64,000 nucleotides of DNA from positions 15,860,837 to 15,924,836 of the forward strand of contig NC_087081.1 in assembly GCF_026151205.1 (NCBI RefSeq), given 5' to 3'. Origin of the DNA: Bolinopsis microptera. Lineage: Eukaryota > Ctenophora > Tentaculata > Lobata > Bolinopsidae. Below are positions 45,601 through 58,000 of this stretch, one piece after another. The number at the start of each line of letters is the position of its first letter. The stretch's first letter is position 1. The position numbers were made by a program, and so were the translations under genes. The notes beneath the pieces were generated by a model. It made no database searches and was not told the DNA's origin. It saw only the letters and a list, made by a program, of their open reading frames with translations.

Positions 45601-45710
45601 CCAGCTTACAGAAGCCAGGACAGTGTTGTGAGAGACAATGAGTTGGGGAGTGTCTGGTTTGGGTAACTATCTGTCTAGAGTTTACTTCTACCCTCCTGTC
45701 TCTTTTCTCT

Positions 45711-45770
45711 GTTGTTAGGTCACGTGGCCCCGTTGTTAGGTCACGTGATCCTGATGTTAGGTCACGTGAC
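45711..45770. promoter_or_regulatory. Triple TTAGGTCACGTG repeat
   Basis: GTTAGGTCACGTG occurs three times at spacing of about 21-22 bp, that is, two helical turns apart. The E-box palindromes would face the same side of the DNA. It could be a composite binding site or a small tandem repeat. Confidence 0.5.
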
Positions 45771-46036
45771 AGGTGGTTTCTGGTGAGGGTAAGGAGTGGG
45801 AGGGATGAAGTGTAGCTGATGTAGCTGGGAGTGGAGGGATATAGCTGGGAGTGGTGCTTGTCCAGGGTTTAGTTCTACCTCATGGTGTCCTCCGTAGTGG
45901 CAACTTTCACTTCTGATCTGATCTATCAGGTTGGTAGTGAGTCTGTGGTGGAGGCTGATGTTTCCTGGAGAGGTTTCATGATGACACAGTGATTAAGGTA
46001 ATTGGTAAAGGTGCTTGGCAGGGTGATGTGCTGCTT

Positions 46037-46061
46037 TCTCTCTCTCTCTCTCTCTCTCTCC
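46037..46061. repeat. (TC)n microsatellite
   Basis: Perfect TC dinucleotides of about 25 bp. Confidence 0.95.
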
Positions 46062-49000
46062 AGGGGGGTTAGCTGTACCACACTACCTCATGTGGTGATC
46101 CACAGCTGTGGGGGTCTAGTTTACTAACTAACAACTAGTTATAGTTATTGAAATAATGAAACCGGTTCCAGTGAAACCTGTTACGATGTGACCTCCGGTT
46201 AATGGTCAGTTTCTGTGTATGTCTCTGGGGGGTTTCTGTGGATTCGTGGTGGCACTGATCTTGTCAACACAACTAATTGGGGTCTTCTGTTGATCACCCT
46301 GGCATTCCATCTTTCAGAGGAGCGTTAAAAAATGGGCCATTTTCAGGGCGCTTAAGTCAGTGGAGACAAAAACTCCAGTAAAAGTGTAAAGACAATATAT
46401 TTTTGCGAACCTGTGTGTTTAGCCTGTGTTTGATTGGCAGACTTTTAGCTTATGATAATTTGAGACCCAACCCTGTCACAGTACAATTATTCCAGAACTT
46501 TGCTTATCAGCTGATTCTGGTAACCCGACACAATTGTCCGTAATCAACACGTCGTTCTGGCGTTTGATTGGCTGGATTTCTGGCACGTGGGCAGTGTAAA
46601 GGGTTCTTATTGGTCGAACCGGGTAATCAAGCGGGCAGTGGAAACAGAGGAAAGCATGGGGAGTGAAGTGGTTACGGCAGTTAAGGTTAGTATATCATGT
46701 GGTTCTGCATTTTGATTGGTTAACATAGGTCAGGTGAGTATTGGATGGGGTTGTTATCTTGTGAGGGTCAGTGCTGGCTTGAACCATAGTATTAGTACGT
46801 GACATAAGCAGAATCAACTGACCACTTAATTGTGATCCTTACCCTGACTCGCTCTGTCTCAAAATGGATTGATTGGTCGGGCCGTAAAGCCGATTGGGTG
46901 ACCTGTTCATACAATCGGGGGTGTAAATTTAGTTGCAGAATTATTCTGTAACCTAAAAAGACCTTTTTGTCAGTTTGCCAACTAAACCGAGAGTCTCCGT
47001 ATCTTTTATGATAAGAACTTTTTACGAAAAAAGTAAGCAAAAGTGTTTTCTAGGGCGGGTCATGTTTGTGATGTTACTTATCAAAATATGTGCTTGAGGA
47101 ATGCTTCAATGCTTGCAGTAGATAGTTGCACTAAATTACTCGCCCTAGATTAGTCTTGAAATCTCTGTGTAGTAGTACAGCAGAGAGAGAGAGAGGGAAG
47201 TAGGATTACTAGTGAGTACCCTGGAGCAATACCACGTATCTCCTTGAAGTACACAGGGGGTGATATCAGGTGACGAGACTCCCAATATAAATGTGTTGTG
47301 GTGACTGTAGTGCTGAGGTAACATGAGACTTGATCCAATTACCTTGGCAATCACAGCTAATTAACTGCCATGATAACGTATTCACTGCCCCCAATACCCT
47401 TAGTCCGCCCAACTCTAGACACTGTCACTGTCAACCAATCAGCCGACAGATTGGGGGTCACGTGGGCTGGCTCCACCAATCAGGAGCCAGTATTTTGGGA
47501 GCTGAGCCCGTTTAGAACTTTAGCCCGGACGACTGATGGCACAGGATAAACAATTAAATATATCCAGCCCTGTAAACTCACTAACTACAGCTCTACAGCA
47601 TATCAGTTGTGAGAGAGAGAGGGGACAATCAAATTTTACAGCTTAACTTCACGATTATTGGTTAATGACAAGTCCAATTACGCTCAGAGGTTTGAGCCCC
47701 CAATAACTTTAGTCGAGATGAGGGGAACGGCTCGGTCATGTGATGAGACCGTGAAAACAACCTCCTAAGTCTCTTTGGGAGCTTGTGAAAGTGATGCGGT
47801 ATGATAACTAGACTCGAGCTCGTTAGCATAACATTTGACTCGATACGGTAATTTATCAAATATTCATTATGTTTAGCCAAATATTTGTAATATTTCTGCG
47901 CTAGATATATAATATATATGTACCCTAATATATCTATAACAACCAGCAATTATCTCATCTACAGTTTTACATGGAATGATGTTCACAACAAAGTTTAATA
48001 TTCCACAGAAATATTGAGGTCTGCTTCCAGCTTACTCTCCACCCGTGTGGTTGTCTATAAAGCGCGGCCCCCTTTACAAACGTGGTTAATCACGGAACAA
48101 TCAAACATTCACTCATGTGGTGTGACCTAGTCCTAAGTCACGTGGCCTAGTTTAAGTCACGTGACATCGTTTTCGTTAATTCCCTGTGTCCTCCCTAACT
48201 CCGCCTATAAATATAATTTACCAAAAACCTATGATAATTCCCCTTAGAACCCGAGGTGTCTTCCCTTTCCCTCCGCTTATTTCTCCCTGTAATCCACCTC
48301 AGACAAAACATGCTCCCTCAATACCTCCGCCATGGTCTCCAGAATCTAGCTCAAACAAAAAGCCCTCCCTCCATACCTCCGTCACAATCACCCAACAATT
48401 AAATACCCTCCACCCTCCAGCCCCGCTCTCAATATTTCATTTACACTGTATCACTGAGTTTAATGGTAACGGAGAAATTTAAACTCGTTACGATTGGATG
48501 GATTGTAGCTGGGGAGATGAATGGTAATCGTGGGATTTATCACAACTTTCAACCGGTTACAGGCCAGTGAGAGAGCAGTGAGAGCAGGCTGCGTTTAATA
48601 CCGTCCTCAATGAGAGAAAGTTAAAATATTATGGAGTTGATGACTTGATTGCGGCGTAATTAGAACGAGAAACTCTAATTACTATCCCATTTGTTATAAT
48701 ATCACGTGATTTGTCACCGGACCTGGAATATACCACGTGGTCCACGAGTCCCAAGTTATCACCATGGTGACCGCGCCCACGTGGGGTGTCACGGGAACTG
48801 CACATGATGTCTAAATTTTTAACTTCTACAATAGTAATTAAATCCCAGTTTGCAAAGGGCCCGTAATTGCAGTAACTATTGAAAATCCAGGGGTTCGAGT
48901 CTCGAGTAATGACACACTTAATAACACTCTCAACCCTTACTCCTTTATAAAATATCATATTTTATATCAAATTTTACACTCCCAGACCCCTTAAAATCAG

Positions 49001-49234
49001 GATTTAAACTGAATTCCTGGAAGTGGAACCAAAAATTCCAAGTTAGGTTAAAATGCGCACTTAATAAACTAATAAATCTGACAAAATCCCCGACAAAAAC
49101 GTCACGAACCAATTAACATAGCCATGACAAGACGGGTTGCAATTAACAACAATAATCACTCCGATGACACGAATGATGGTAAACATGACCGCCCATTATA
49201 TAACCTCCCCTGTCGAGGTTTCCTTTGGTTTCCT

Positions 49235-49416
49235 CCCCAAACACTCCCCAAACACTCCCCAAACACTCCCCAAACACTCCCCAAACACTCCCCAAACACT
49301 CCCCAAACACTCCCCAAACACTCCCCAAACACTCCCCAAACACTCCCCAAACACTCCCAAACACTCCCCAAACACTCCCAAACACTCCCCGAACACTCCC
49401 CAAACACTCCCAAACA
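49235..49416. repeat. 11-bp minisatellite CCCCAAACACT
   Basis: About 16 units, most 11 bp, with several 10-bp units (one C fewer) toward the right end. All the frames here are repeat artefacts. Confidence 0.97.
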
Positions 49417-50174
49417 CCCCACACCCAGAGTCGGGATTACACCTCCACTTCTCCTCCAAATACTATCCAGTCTTATAGACGAGTCTACCGCGTAGCCTGG
49501 CCGCGGTTTTGTAGCTTATCATACAAAGTATTTATAGTAGTAGTATTATAGTTATACTGAGAGTTGTACTTAGTAGCCCAGGAGGGAAGAGTTAGAGTTA
49601 GACGGTGAGGATTACATACTTGTAGTTCCGATAGCTGGTGTCTATTGCGGTGTTATTATTTTCAGAGGGAAATGTTAAGCGCCAGCGCCGTCTATTTTAA
49701 TTTAGCTTAAGTATGAAACTTGCCGTCTATTTTAATCTAGCCTGATTATGAAACTTGCCGTCTATTTTGATCAAGGAAAGTGTACAACTTTTTGTCTATT
49801 TCAATATCTCAAGTAATTAGAAATTAGAAAAATAGAAATCAAATTAAAAATTTGAAAATACAAATTACAAATTACAAATTACAAATTATAAACCATAATG
49901 GAACTCAATCTAAAGTATAAAACAAACATTAACGCTTTTGTCTACTCTAGACAAGAGTCAAGACTTAGTATGAAGCTCAATCCAAAGTATCAGCAGGCAT
50001 TTGTTCATTATCAAGCTCAAGACGTATGGAATGCAATCTTTTATGAACGTCTAGTCTTTCTTTACATGTTTTATGTGTCCGTCAACTGAGAACACCATGT
50101 TATCCTCAATCAAATAGTTCTGCTAACTTAAACCAGCTAACCAATCAGTTCTCTGGATCTAGCCAACGTGCTAG

Positions 50175-50234
50175 GCTAACTTCCCACGTGACAAGCTAAC
50201 TTCCCACGTGACAAGCTAACTTCCCACGTGACAG
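50175..50234. promoter_or_regulatory. Three 20-bp repeats, each with one CACGTG
   Basis: GCTAACTTCCCACGTGACAA is repeated three times head to tail, the last unit ending ACAG. The 20-bp period again sets the E-boxes about two helical turns apart. Confidence 0.6.
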
Positions 50235-52671
50235 ACTGCCCACGTAAATGGTGGTTAGCATGCCTCCCCAGTACCCACTTATAGCAATTGATAAATGCGC
50301 TAAGTATGGTTAAAGAATAAAGAGGTATGTGATTTTGGCTCACTCCAAAATGGAAATGGAATGAATGAACTCGATTTTACCGCAATTCCAAGTAGACTGC
50401 ATTCTAGTTTGGAATAAAATTCTATTGCTATATTTGCCTTATTTGATCAGATTGATCAACTGTTATGCAAATAATAGAGATTCCTTGATTCAAAGTCTTA
50501 ACTGAGTGTTCGTTTATAATGTTAAGAATTTGTCCATGATGAAATGAAAATTGTTGAGTCATGGTAATTAAGTTTCTTTGCCGCAGGATCGTAGAAAGTT
50601 AGAATCCTGCCTCATAATATAAGATGTACGTAAGGTTCTCATCAAAGATAGAGATGATCATAAATTGCCATTCAAACGAAAATCCCAAAAAAAATAACGG
50701 TTTATTGGCCAAAATAACGATAATGCCCAAAACTGAACTTTTCGAAATTCACCAAACTCAAAAGTTTGCTCGGTTGAAATTAATGGATCCCTATTATTTC
50801 CTACAGAAAATGTCTCCCTTTTTCTTAAATTCTTCTTATCAAATACCGTCCTTCGATCGCTTCATAACGTAATGGTCTGTCGATTTCAAAAGCACGGAAC
50901 TTAAATTCATCCCATCGATCGTCATCTCATTATACGAGCTCATAAATTAAGAGAAAGATTCTCGAACAAAATTAATTTTCTTGCTGCATATCACGCTGTT
51001 AAATCTTCGTTAAGTGGCTTTTTGCTTAGCCCTCAGTTTTCTTAATCATCGCCCTCATCATACGTGAATTGTCGGACGGTCTCTTTTAAATTAGGAATTA
51101 TTCGTTAGATTTATCTTAAACTAAAAACTGTTCCGTGGTCAAATTAATTATAAACTCTGGACTTAAAAATCGTTTTGATATTCATGATATTCTTTAATTT
51201 CTTCAATATGAATGATTGGGCTGTTAATTTACATTGAATCCAGAACAGTTGATTCTCCTCAAAGACACGCATGGCGTCAACAAGTATAGAATTAACCTCC
51301 AGCCAGACGATAACAGATAATTCATAAATATTTTACCGAATTATTATCATATCAAAGCCTTTATCCCGCAACTAATTATTCGACGAGTTATAAATAATAA
51401 TAATAAAGTTTGCCCGACGATAAGTGTTACAATAATAAATATAATGTACGAAGGATTAATAAGGGGTCCTCCAATTAATTGATTGGAGATCTCCGACTCC
51501 AATCCCACAAAAATAGACTTTATAAAATGTAACACTAACAGTACTCCCTAAAATTGGGCATTCTTGGGTTTAGTAAGCACTGTGATCGGGTTACTAAAAT
51601 TACTCGAACCACGAACAGGGCTTGAAGGGTTGCTCAACCTTACCGTTCGTCACTCGACAGTAGTAATTTCCTTTGACTTCAAGCAATTTAAGGTTTGTCG
51701 AGCTAACGGTGAGGGCCGTGTTCAGGAGTGTCATATGATATCTATAGTCGAAATTCGCATAGTAATTACGACTGATTGGGTTAGCTTAAGCTTCTTAAAA
51801 CGTTATGATCGACGAGATGGATTTCATTGCCCGGATCCGGTCAGCTTAACAAGTTGTGATTTGGAAAGAGTTGCGGTTAATTAGTTATATTTACATTTTA
51901 TTGAACAATAAAACGGTTACGGTTGCGTTACGGACCACGCCTATCAGTATCACTGGGACATTTCCCACTGAGATTAACTTTACGGTACATAGGTACCTAC
52001 CCGTCCCCCTACTCTCGTGAGTACTCAATTGTAACGAGGCCTGCTGCTCACTATAAAGTAATACTTCCCGGCCCGTTACAGGTCGCTTTGGGTTTCCCCG
52101 GAAAAACGATGGTGTTTGGTTCGTGGTCTCCTCCTCAGACTTAAGATTATCCCTACCTTCACACACGCATGCTCACAAGAAGTGAGCATACCGATTACTA
52201 TTCTCCTATCAGTCTAACAATATTCTCAAACGAAATAATCAAAATTCCTGTTCCTGATTTTCAAGCATTCGAGCTAAGTGCCGGGCCAATCAAGGCAGAC
52301 ATTGTCAGGTTACTTTTTGTCTATCACATCCACCGCTCATTGAATTAGAGATTATTGCGGGAGCCCTCTTCCTACCTGTTTCCTAAATCAGAATGATTGA
52401 CTCCAGCCCAATAATAATATAATAATAATGCTAGGTATTTTACCCACTATTTTTGATGACCCGGGAATGATTGTAGCAATCAAAACCGGAATGTACTGTA
52501 ACTGTGTAGTGTGTACGTGTTGCTACCGACCTGACCTCAGTCATGGTATGGAGACTAAATGTTGCTACCTAACTACACTGTTCATTAGATCGATTGGGAC
52601 CCCACATATGACCGTTTCATTCTAATTTTCTACAATCAAGCTAATCACCCGCTCTCGGCTGGAGAGTATAT

Positions 52672-52695
52672 CCCACGTGACGTACGTCACGTGGG
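52672..52695. promoter_or_regulatory. Perfect 24-bp palindrome with two E-boxes and a central CRE-like core
   Basis: CCCACGTGACGT is followed at once by its exact reverse complement. Two CACGTG motifs therefore flank a TGACGTACGTCA centre. Another TCACGTGAC lies 32 bp downstream (52,727-52,735). Confidence 0.6.
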
Positions 52696-54000
52696 CATAA
52701 TCCAGTGATCTGATTGGTTATCCTGGGTCACGTGACCCATTGGTATGGAGACCGTTGTCAAGGGAGTTGATTGACCGTTGATTAGGTGTGCTGGGATTGA
52801 ACTGTTTCTATTGAGAGTGGAGAGAGTGCATGCTTTAACATCACGTGACTTACCAACATTTGTAGACGCTCAGACCTCGCAACTAGTCCGCAACTAGTCT
52901 GCCATCACTATAATATCAGATATGAATTATTCAAAAGGTTTTATAATTCAAACCTGTTATAATTATTCGGACAACAAACCTGTTATAATCGTCACACTAA
53001 ATTGGGAGAGAGAATTGTGTGTTTAAAAGGAATTGACACGCTGACATGACTCCTTGTGTGTCTCTCTCTCTGCGGAGGTAAAACGTCGGTATTTATTCCA
53101 CCTACTAACAGGAGACACACTAACAAGAGAGACACAGGTTGTAGTGTTATTTTAGATTACTGGAGACAGTTTGAGGTATTTAGTTGGGAGGGTATGAGTT
53201 GGGCGAGTTCTGCGAATTTGGTGTAAATCTGATAAGTTGATTAACTGGTGCAGATACCAAGAGAAGAAGTGCTTCATTAATCAAAAAGCTCGCAATTAAG
53301 ACATATTCGTGGCTATTTTAAAAGTTAAACCAGCTGAACAGGTGACCTGTCCTGACAGCGCTTTTACTCCGATAGTGGTTGAAGTGGTAAAAGTAAAATA
53401 AAGCGTTATTATTATTATTCATTAAGTGTAACATAGTGGTTAACCTCCCAACCTTACACAACTCACAGATTGGTACGAAAGTCAAGATCCCCAAGTTAAA
53501 AACTTGCAGCTGATTGAAGTTGTTTGAAATGACACACGTGTTGATAATGCCCGTAGTCATGTGATAATGCTCGTCGCCAGCGGGTCGTGACGGTTATTGA
53601 CTGGAGCTTGTGGTAGACCTGACTACAAACAGCGGCGCAGTATCACAGAGCAGAACATTTGACGCTCGCCCAGAAGCAGGGTTCTTTGTGATAAGGTGAA
53701 AGCAGGGCACGTGATGCAATTGTGCTGTTACAATTGGTCAATAAGCCGCCTGTACTTTGAAGCGAAGCATGAAGTACCGTATCATCCGGTAACAAGTTCG
53801 TGATCTAGACAGTGGGTACTGGGTATGTTTATCAATGACTGACAAAGCGTTAAAGTACTTTATGAGGTGATGTTCTGGTCAGAATGGAACCCGGAGGTCT
53901 CTAAATCACATCCTCTATGACAATCTCAATTTGAAAGCTATTGAAAAAAATTTGAAAGTCGTTGAAATGACCTTGCTAATGAAGAAAAAACGAGTGCCAC

Positions 54001-54112
54001 GTATGCCCCCACTGTTCCACACGTATGGCCCCACTGTTCCACAGTCCACACGTATGCCCCCACTGTTCCACACGTATGCCCCCACTGTTCCACACGTATG
54101 GCCCCACTGTCC
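54001..54112. repeat. 21-bp minisatellite CCCACTGTTCCACACGTATG
   Basis: About five units, with one unit altered by an inserted CAGTC. Overlapping frames on both strands are artefacts of the repeat. Confidence 0.92.
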
Positions 54113-54796
54113 CACTCGTTCCACACTTCATCTGGATGGACCTAGGCACTAGGCAGGTCCCCAGAGAGTGTGTTCAGAGTGTTCCCTGGACACACAGTTC
54201 GAGTGCTCACAAAGTGCCCCTTCAATTAGTGACCCATCAGGGACCAGCCAATCAAGTTACACAACCAGCTGGACAACCAACCAGCTCCTCTCATTTCCAC
54301 ACGTGTCCTCACCAGAACCAATCAAAACGTCCCATTCTCTACCACGTGACTGCGCAGTTCTAATTAGTGGGATCCATGACATTAATGAGCCTTCAGTCCC
54401 CTGAAACTCATTAAAAGCTGCTATGATTTTAATTTGGGGGGCGAATATAGGGAGGTTAGATAAGGTGGTAAGGAGGAGGAGGACACAGACCTGCAGGCCC
54501 GGCCCGGTGGAGGGTTTGAAATAGGGGAGTAAAATCCTCTCACACGTCCAACACAAGACCACAACTCGATCAGGCTTGCTGTGAAAACTCTTTAGTGAGC
54601 TGATAATTCGTAAAAACCTTTAACATCGGCACGCAGAGAAATATGTTAATTAGATCGAGGAGATGTAATCAATAATCATTGTTTGTATGTTGATTAAATA
54701 TCGAGAAAGAGAGAATATAATCATTGTTCTGGTTAATTAAGTCGCTGAAATAAACACGATCCATACTCGATACTCTGGTGATAGTTCGTACCGTGT

Positions 54797-54848
54797 GACG
54801 TCTCACCACGTGTTATGACGTCACATCACGTGTTATGACGTCACACCA
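54797..54848. promoter_or_regulatory. Repeated CACGTGTTATGACGTCAC module
   Basis: An E-box (CACGTG) and a full CRE (TGACGTCA) occur together twice with a 22-bp period, followed by a partial third unit. The module lies about 90 bp before an exon. Confidence 0.5.
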
Positions 54849-54934
54849 CGTACCAAAGAAGATCATGCTCTGCGAGTGTTATTTCAGACATCGCCGGGTT
54901 AAACTTTTTAATCTCTCTCTCTCTATGTCCGCAG

Positions 54935-55069
54935 GCTATCGTGATATAATGACTTTATTGACGAAATGCCTGTCTACTATTCCAGATCCCATTCAAACGT
55001 ACGGCTTCCCTATCAACAAAAATTTTGGTGAAGGAGCAAAGAGCGATTGTAGGGATTCACCGTCCATTG
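54935..55069 (+). CDS. Exon of a long gene of unknown family
   Basis: It is preceded by a pyrimidine-rich tract and GTCCGCAG. The open frame gives YRDIMTLLTKCLSTIPDPIQ, then TYGFPINKNFGEGAKSDCRD and SPSI. Entry phase fits the exon ending at 41,088, making Ser at the junction. The end is ambiguous: G|GTTCAG at 55,069 (phase 1) or a GTAATT donor five bases later (phase 0). Neither joins in phase with the next supported exon (59,915), so at least one exon between is unseen. No domain was recognised. Confidence 0.5.
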
Positions 55070-58000
55070 GTTCAGTAATTGCCTCTTTAGATTGACTGCA
55101 TCTGCTTAACAAGCCAGAATCTGAACAAATAACCGTCGATAAAAAAGTCACGTGACCTGAAAAGCAGGTTTTGATTGGTTCTGGCGAGGATACGTGTGGA
55201 AATGGGAGGTTTTGATTGGCGGGGAGACAGCTGTCAGCTTTAGATTGCCTTGTTAATGCGTTTATACAATATTGGACGTTTATACAGGCCTGTTAACTGG
55301 GTTACGTTTTATCATTTCCAAGCAATACCTGGCGGGTAGATTGTTCAGTCTTGTTCATTAACAACCGAGTAGCCAATTGTATGACCGGTAGATGTGTCAC
55401 GTGGTGTAGGCTGGCCAATTAGCGACGAGAATTTGGGTCACGTGCGGTAACCTTGCCAATCAAAACGGGCGAAGCCTAAAGAAATTAATAGCCATATTAA
55501 GGACAATATATCACAGGCTATTTTAGCTGACTTACTGTATTGTGTTTATGGTTATTTCATGTCAAAAGTCACCAAAATATCGCAAACTAAACAATTAATG
55601 AATATTTTAATGTCAGATGGAATGTCTTGAGTTAAACGTTTTAAACAAAGTCTGTAGTCCAGCAATACGCAGTCTTACCAATTTTTGTAGTGCGATATCT
55701 AGAAACATGGGACCTAAATCTGTAGCCACAAATCTTGGAGCTTATGGACCATACATGCTGGTTCATCCACAATTCACCATTAAATCATCCTTAAAATAGT
55801 TTGAACCGGTAATCTCTAAGGGCGGATTAGTTAAGCTCGAACTTTTAAAACTAGAATTGAGAGACCATGCTCGTCAAATTGAATAGAAACTTTTTATTCG
55901 GTAAAAGTGCATATTATTCAAGCGGGGGTTCAATTTGGGCAAATATTTAAGTTTTTAAAAAGGTCTCAAGTTTAGTACGAAACTCAGTAGGGCCCCGTAT
56001 CAGAATACAAATATGTGACTTCATTTTGCACTGTCTTTTTACTAATTTCACATGACTACTAAGATTCCTTTGACATAATATTCCCCGAATAAAATCACCT
56101 GCTATTATATTTCATAATCGTGAGATTGGGTAAATCGTTCAATATTTTTCAAAGCCGTTCAGAAATTTTTAAAAAATGTCCCGAGGTTTTAGGGCTTGAA
56201 ATTTAAAAGTTTAGCCATCGCTTCGCGCTTTTAAAAAGAACACCTTCAAATTATCTAACACTTAATAAGTTGCTCGGGATTGATGAGCTTCACTTTTCAT
56301 CCTTGCTTTGAAAGCCAAAGCAAAGATCTTGGAAGTATTAAAGCGTGATGTCTCGATAAAAATGATATTTTCTGTAAAAAAGGTCCACCGAAAGTCCAAA
56401 TATCCAGCGGTTTTTTCTCAGTAATTACAGAAGCAGCATGACGGAATCTTACTTCTGCTTGAATAACCTGCCAAAAAGTAAGGCTAAATAACTTGTTATC
56501 TTATCTAAAGTTTGTATATATGTAACTGTTATATGCAGTGGTATTTGCAATCAGATTAAAGTCATGGGTGTGTTTCTGTCCTTGATTACCTAACTTGATA
56601 GCACCGTTATCTCCGACCAATCACACGTCTTTACACAATCACGTCATCAGTTTCCACCAGTGTCCAGTCACATCTCGGTTAGATCACGTGGGCAGACCAG
56701 CACGTGGGCGGATTGCGTGCGGAGGGCTGCAATTGCCACTTGTCAACCAATTATCCCCGCTTCTTATCAGATTGGTGATATCTCTATGTCATAGTTCTCA
56801 ACAACAGATGCTGTTTCGGTTGATCAGTGATCACGTTTCATGGCGGGTAATCACAGGTACATGTTAAAAAGGGCCGCATGCTATACCTGATAACAGCTGA
56901 TATTATACCAAGGAGAACTTTTAACCACCAGATTCTGCTCCAATCTTATGCTTGCACCTTAAATGGATTAGCCGCAATTATACCTGACAGCTGATTTAGA
57001 CTTTTACATAATAGCCGCGCTCAAATTCGGGTCCCTCCGCAAGCAACCTGAAGTCCCGTGTTTGTTGATAAAAATCCAATCCAAAAATGTAAATCGTGTT
57101 ATTCAGAAATGTCTGGCTGCCGTCTAAGAACTGACAGAAAGGTAATTGGATTTCCATCCTGTGAAGTCAATTTTCTATACACGGACAATTTCAAAATCTG
57201 ATTAGAATCTGTATCATACAGTTTCTCCGTGCCAATACTTTCCGATTATGGAAGTGCGTGAATTCTCCAGTACGTGAATTCTCCGGAACTATCAGTTGGA
57301 TTGGGAGTGAGTATGTGATTTCCTCAGAAAGTGTCCGGAGTCTCCCTGGAAAGAGTCCATGAAAGTCGGAACAGATATCAGGATCATTGGTTCAACAAAC
57401 TAAACACTTGCAATATCCGTCTCTTTAACAACGTGTCTGCTACGCCCTTTTCAGAGCTACTTGAACGGACATATTACTGAACCTGTGATTTAGTTTATAC
57501 ATATGTATAACTTTATGTTATAGGTTTATTAAGTTTATTAAGTTTTTAAGACTATAAGTTTATAAGCACATTAACTGGTACACAGTCGTCGCTAAGTGTC
57601 TGCCACACAACCACCCGCCCGTACAAGCTACTTGACCAAACTTCTCGTCTGAGTATTGAACCTGTGATTTAGGTGTCGCTCACCTCCAAACGCTTCTTAT
57701 TCAGACTTTTAATTACATCTCATCATCCGCAAATGATCTCTATCTTTTGTCACGTGCGTTTAATTCGACCAATCAGCGCCGCTGATCTTCAGAGTCTGCC
57801 CAATGGCGGATCAGAGCTGCGGTCAGATGATCTAATTTGAAATCAGGTCTAATTAGAGTTGGTTGAGTATATCTGGTCAGAGCTGCTGGCAGTGTTAATA
57901 AGGGATTAATAAGCGCATGTCGCTCGTAATGACCCAGAGTGAGAAATCCCGTCGTGTCACGTGTGGAGAATAGTCTGCCCTGATTGGGCAGCGCCCACCG

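Larger units (their letters stand above)
41089..54934. promoter_or_regulatory. Long intron-like region rich in CACGTG and CCAAT motifs
   Basis: If the exon linkage is right this is one 13.8 kb intron. I recognise no exon inside. CACGTG palindromes cluster strongly, many as TCACGTGAC, often within 100 bp of ATTGG/CCAAT (for example 45,030-45,100, 45,420-45,520, 45,711-45,770, 48,130-48,165, 50,175-50,240, 52,672-52,735). Such sites bind bHLH-Zip factors in animals. Regulatory function here is inferred from the motif excess only. Confidence 0.4.

Noticed and set aside
48880-48910. tRNA T-arm-like GGTTCGAGTC
   Set aside because: No cloverleaf stems or anticodon arm could be built around it. No tRNA or rRNA gene was supported anywhere in the window.
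49124-49551. Several repetitive frames on both strands
   Set aside because: They are produced by the 11-bp CCCCAAACACT minisatellite, whose unit length lets every frame stay open.
49898-50089. 63-codon frame starting MELNLKYKTN
   Set aside because: It shares short word repeats with 40,640-40,670 but has no domain and no splice context.
52428-52625. Cys-rich frame with CNCVVCTCC
   Set aside because: It is short, has no signal or splice context, and lies in an intergenic or intronic region.
54835-55095. Whole 86-codon frame as a single gene
   Set aside because: The first 33 codons overlap E-box repeats and a pyrimidine tract. The better reading is an exon starting at 54,935 after GCAG.
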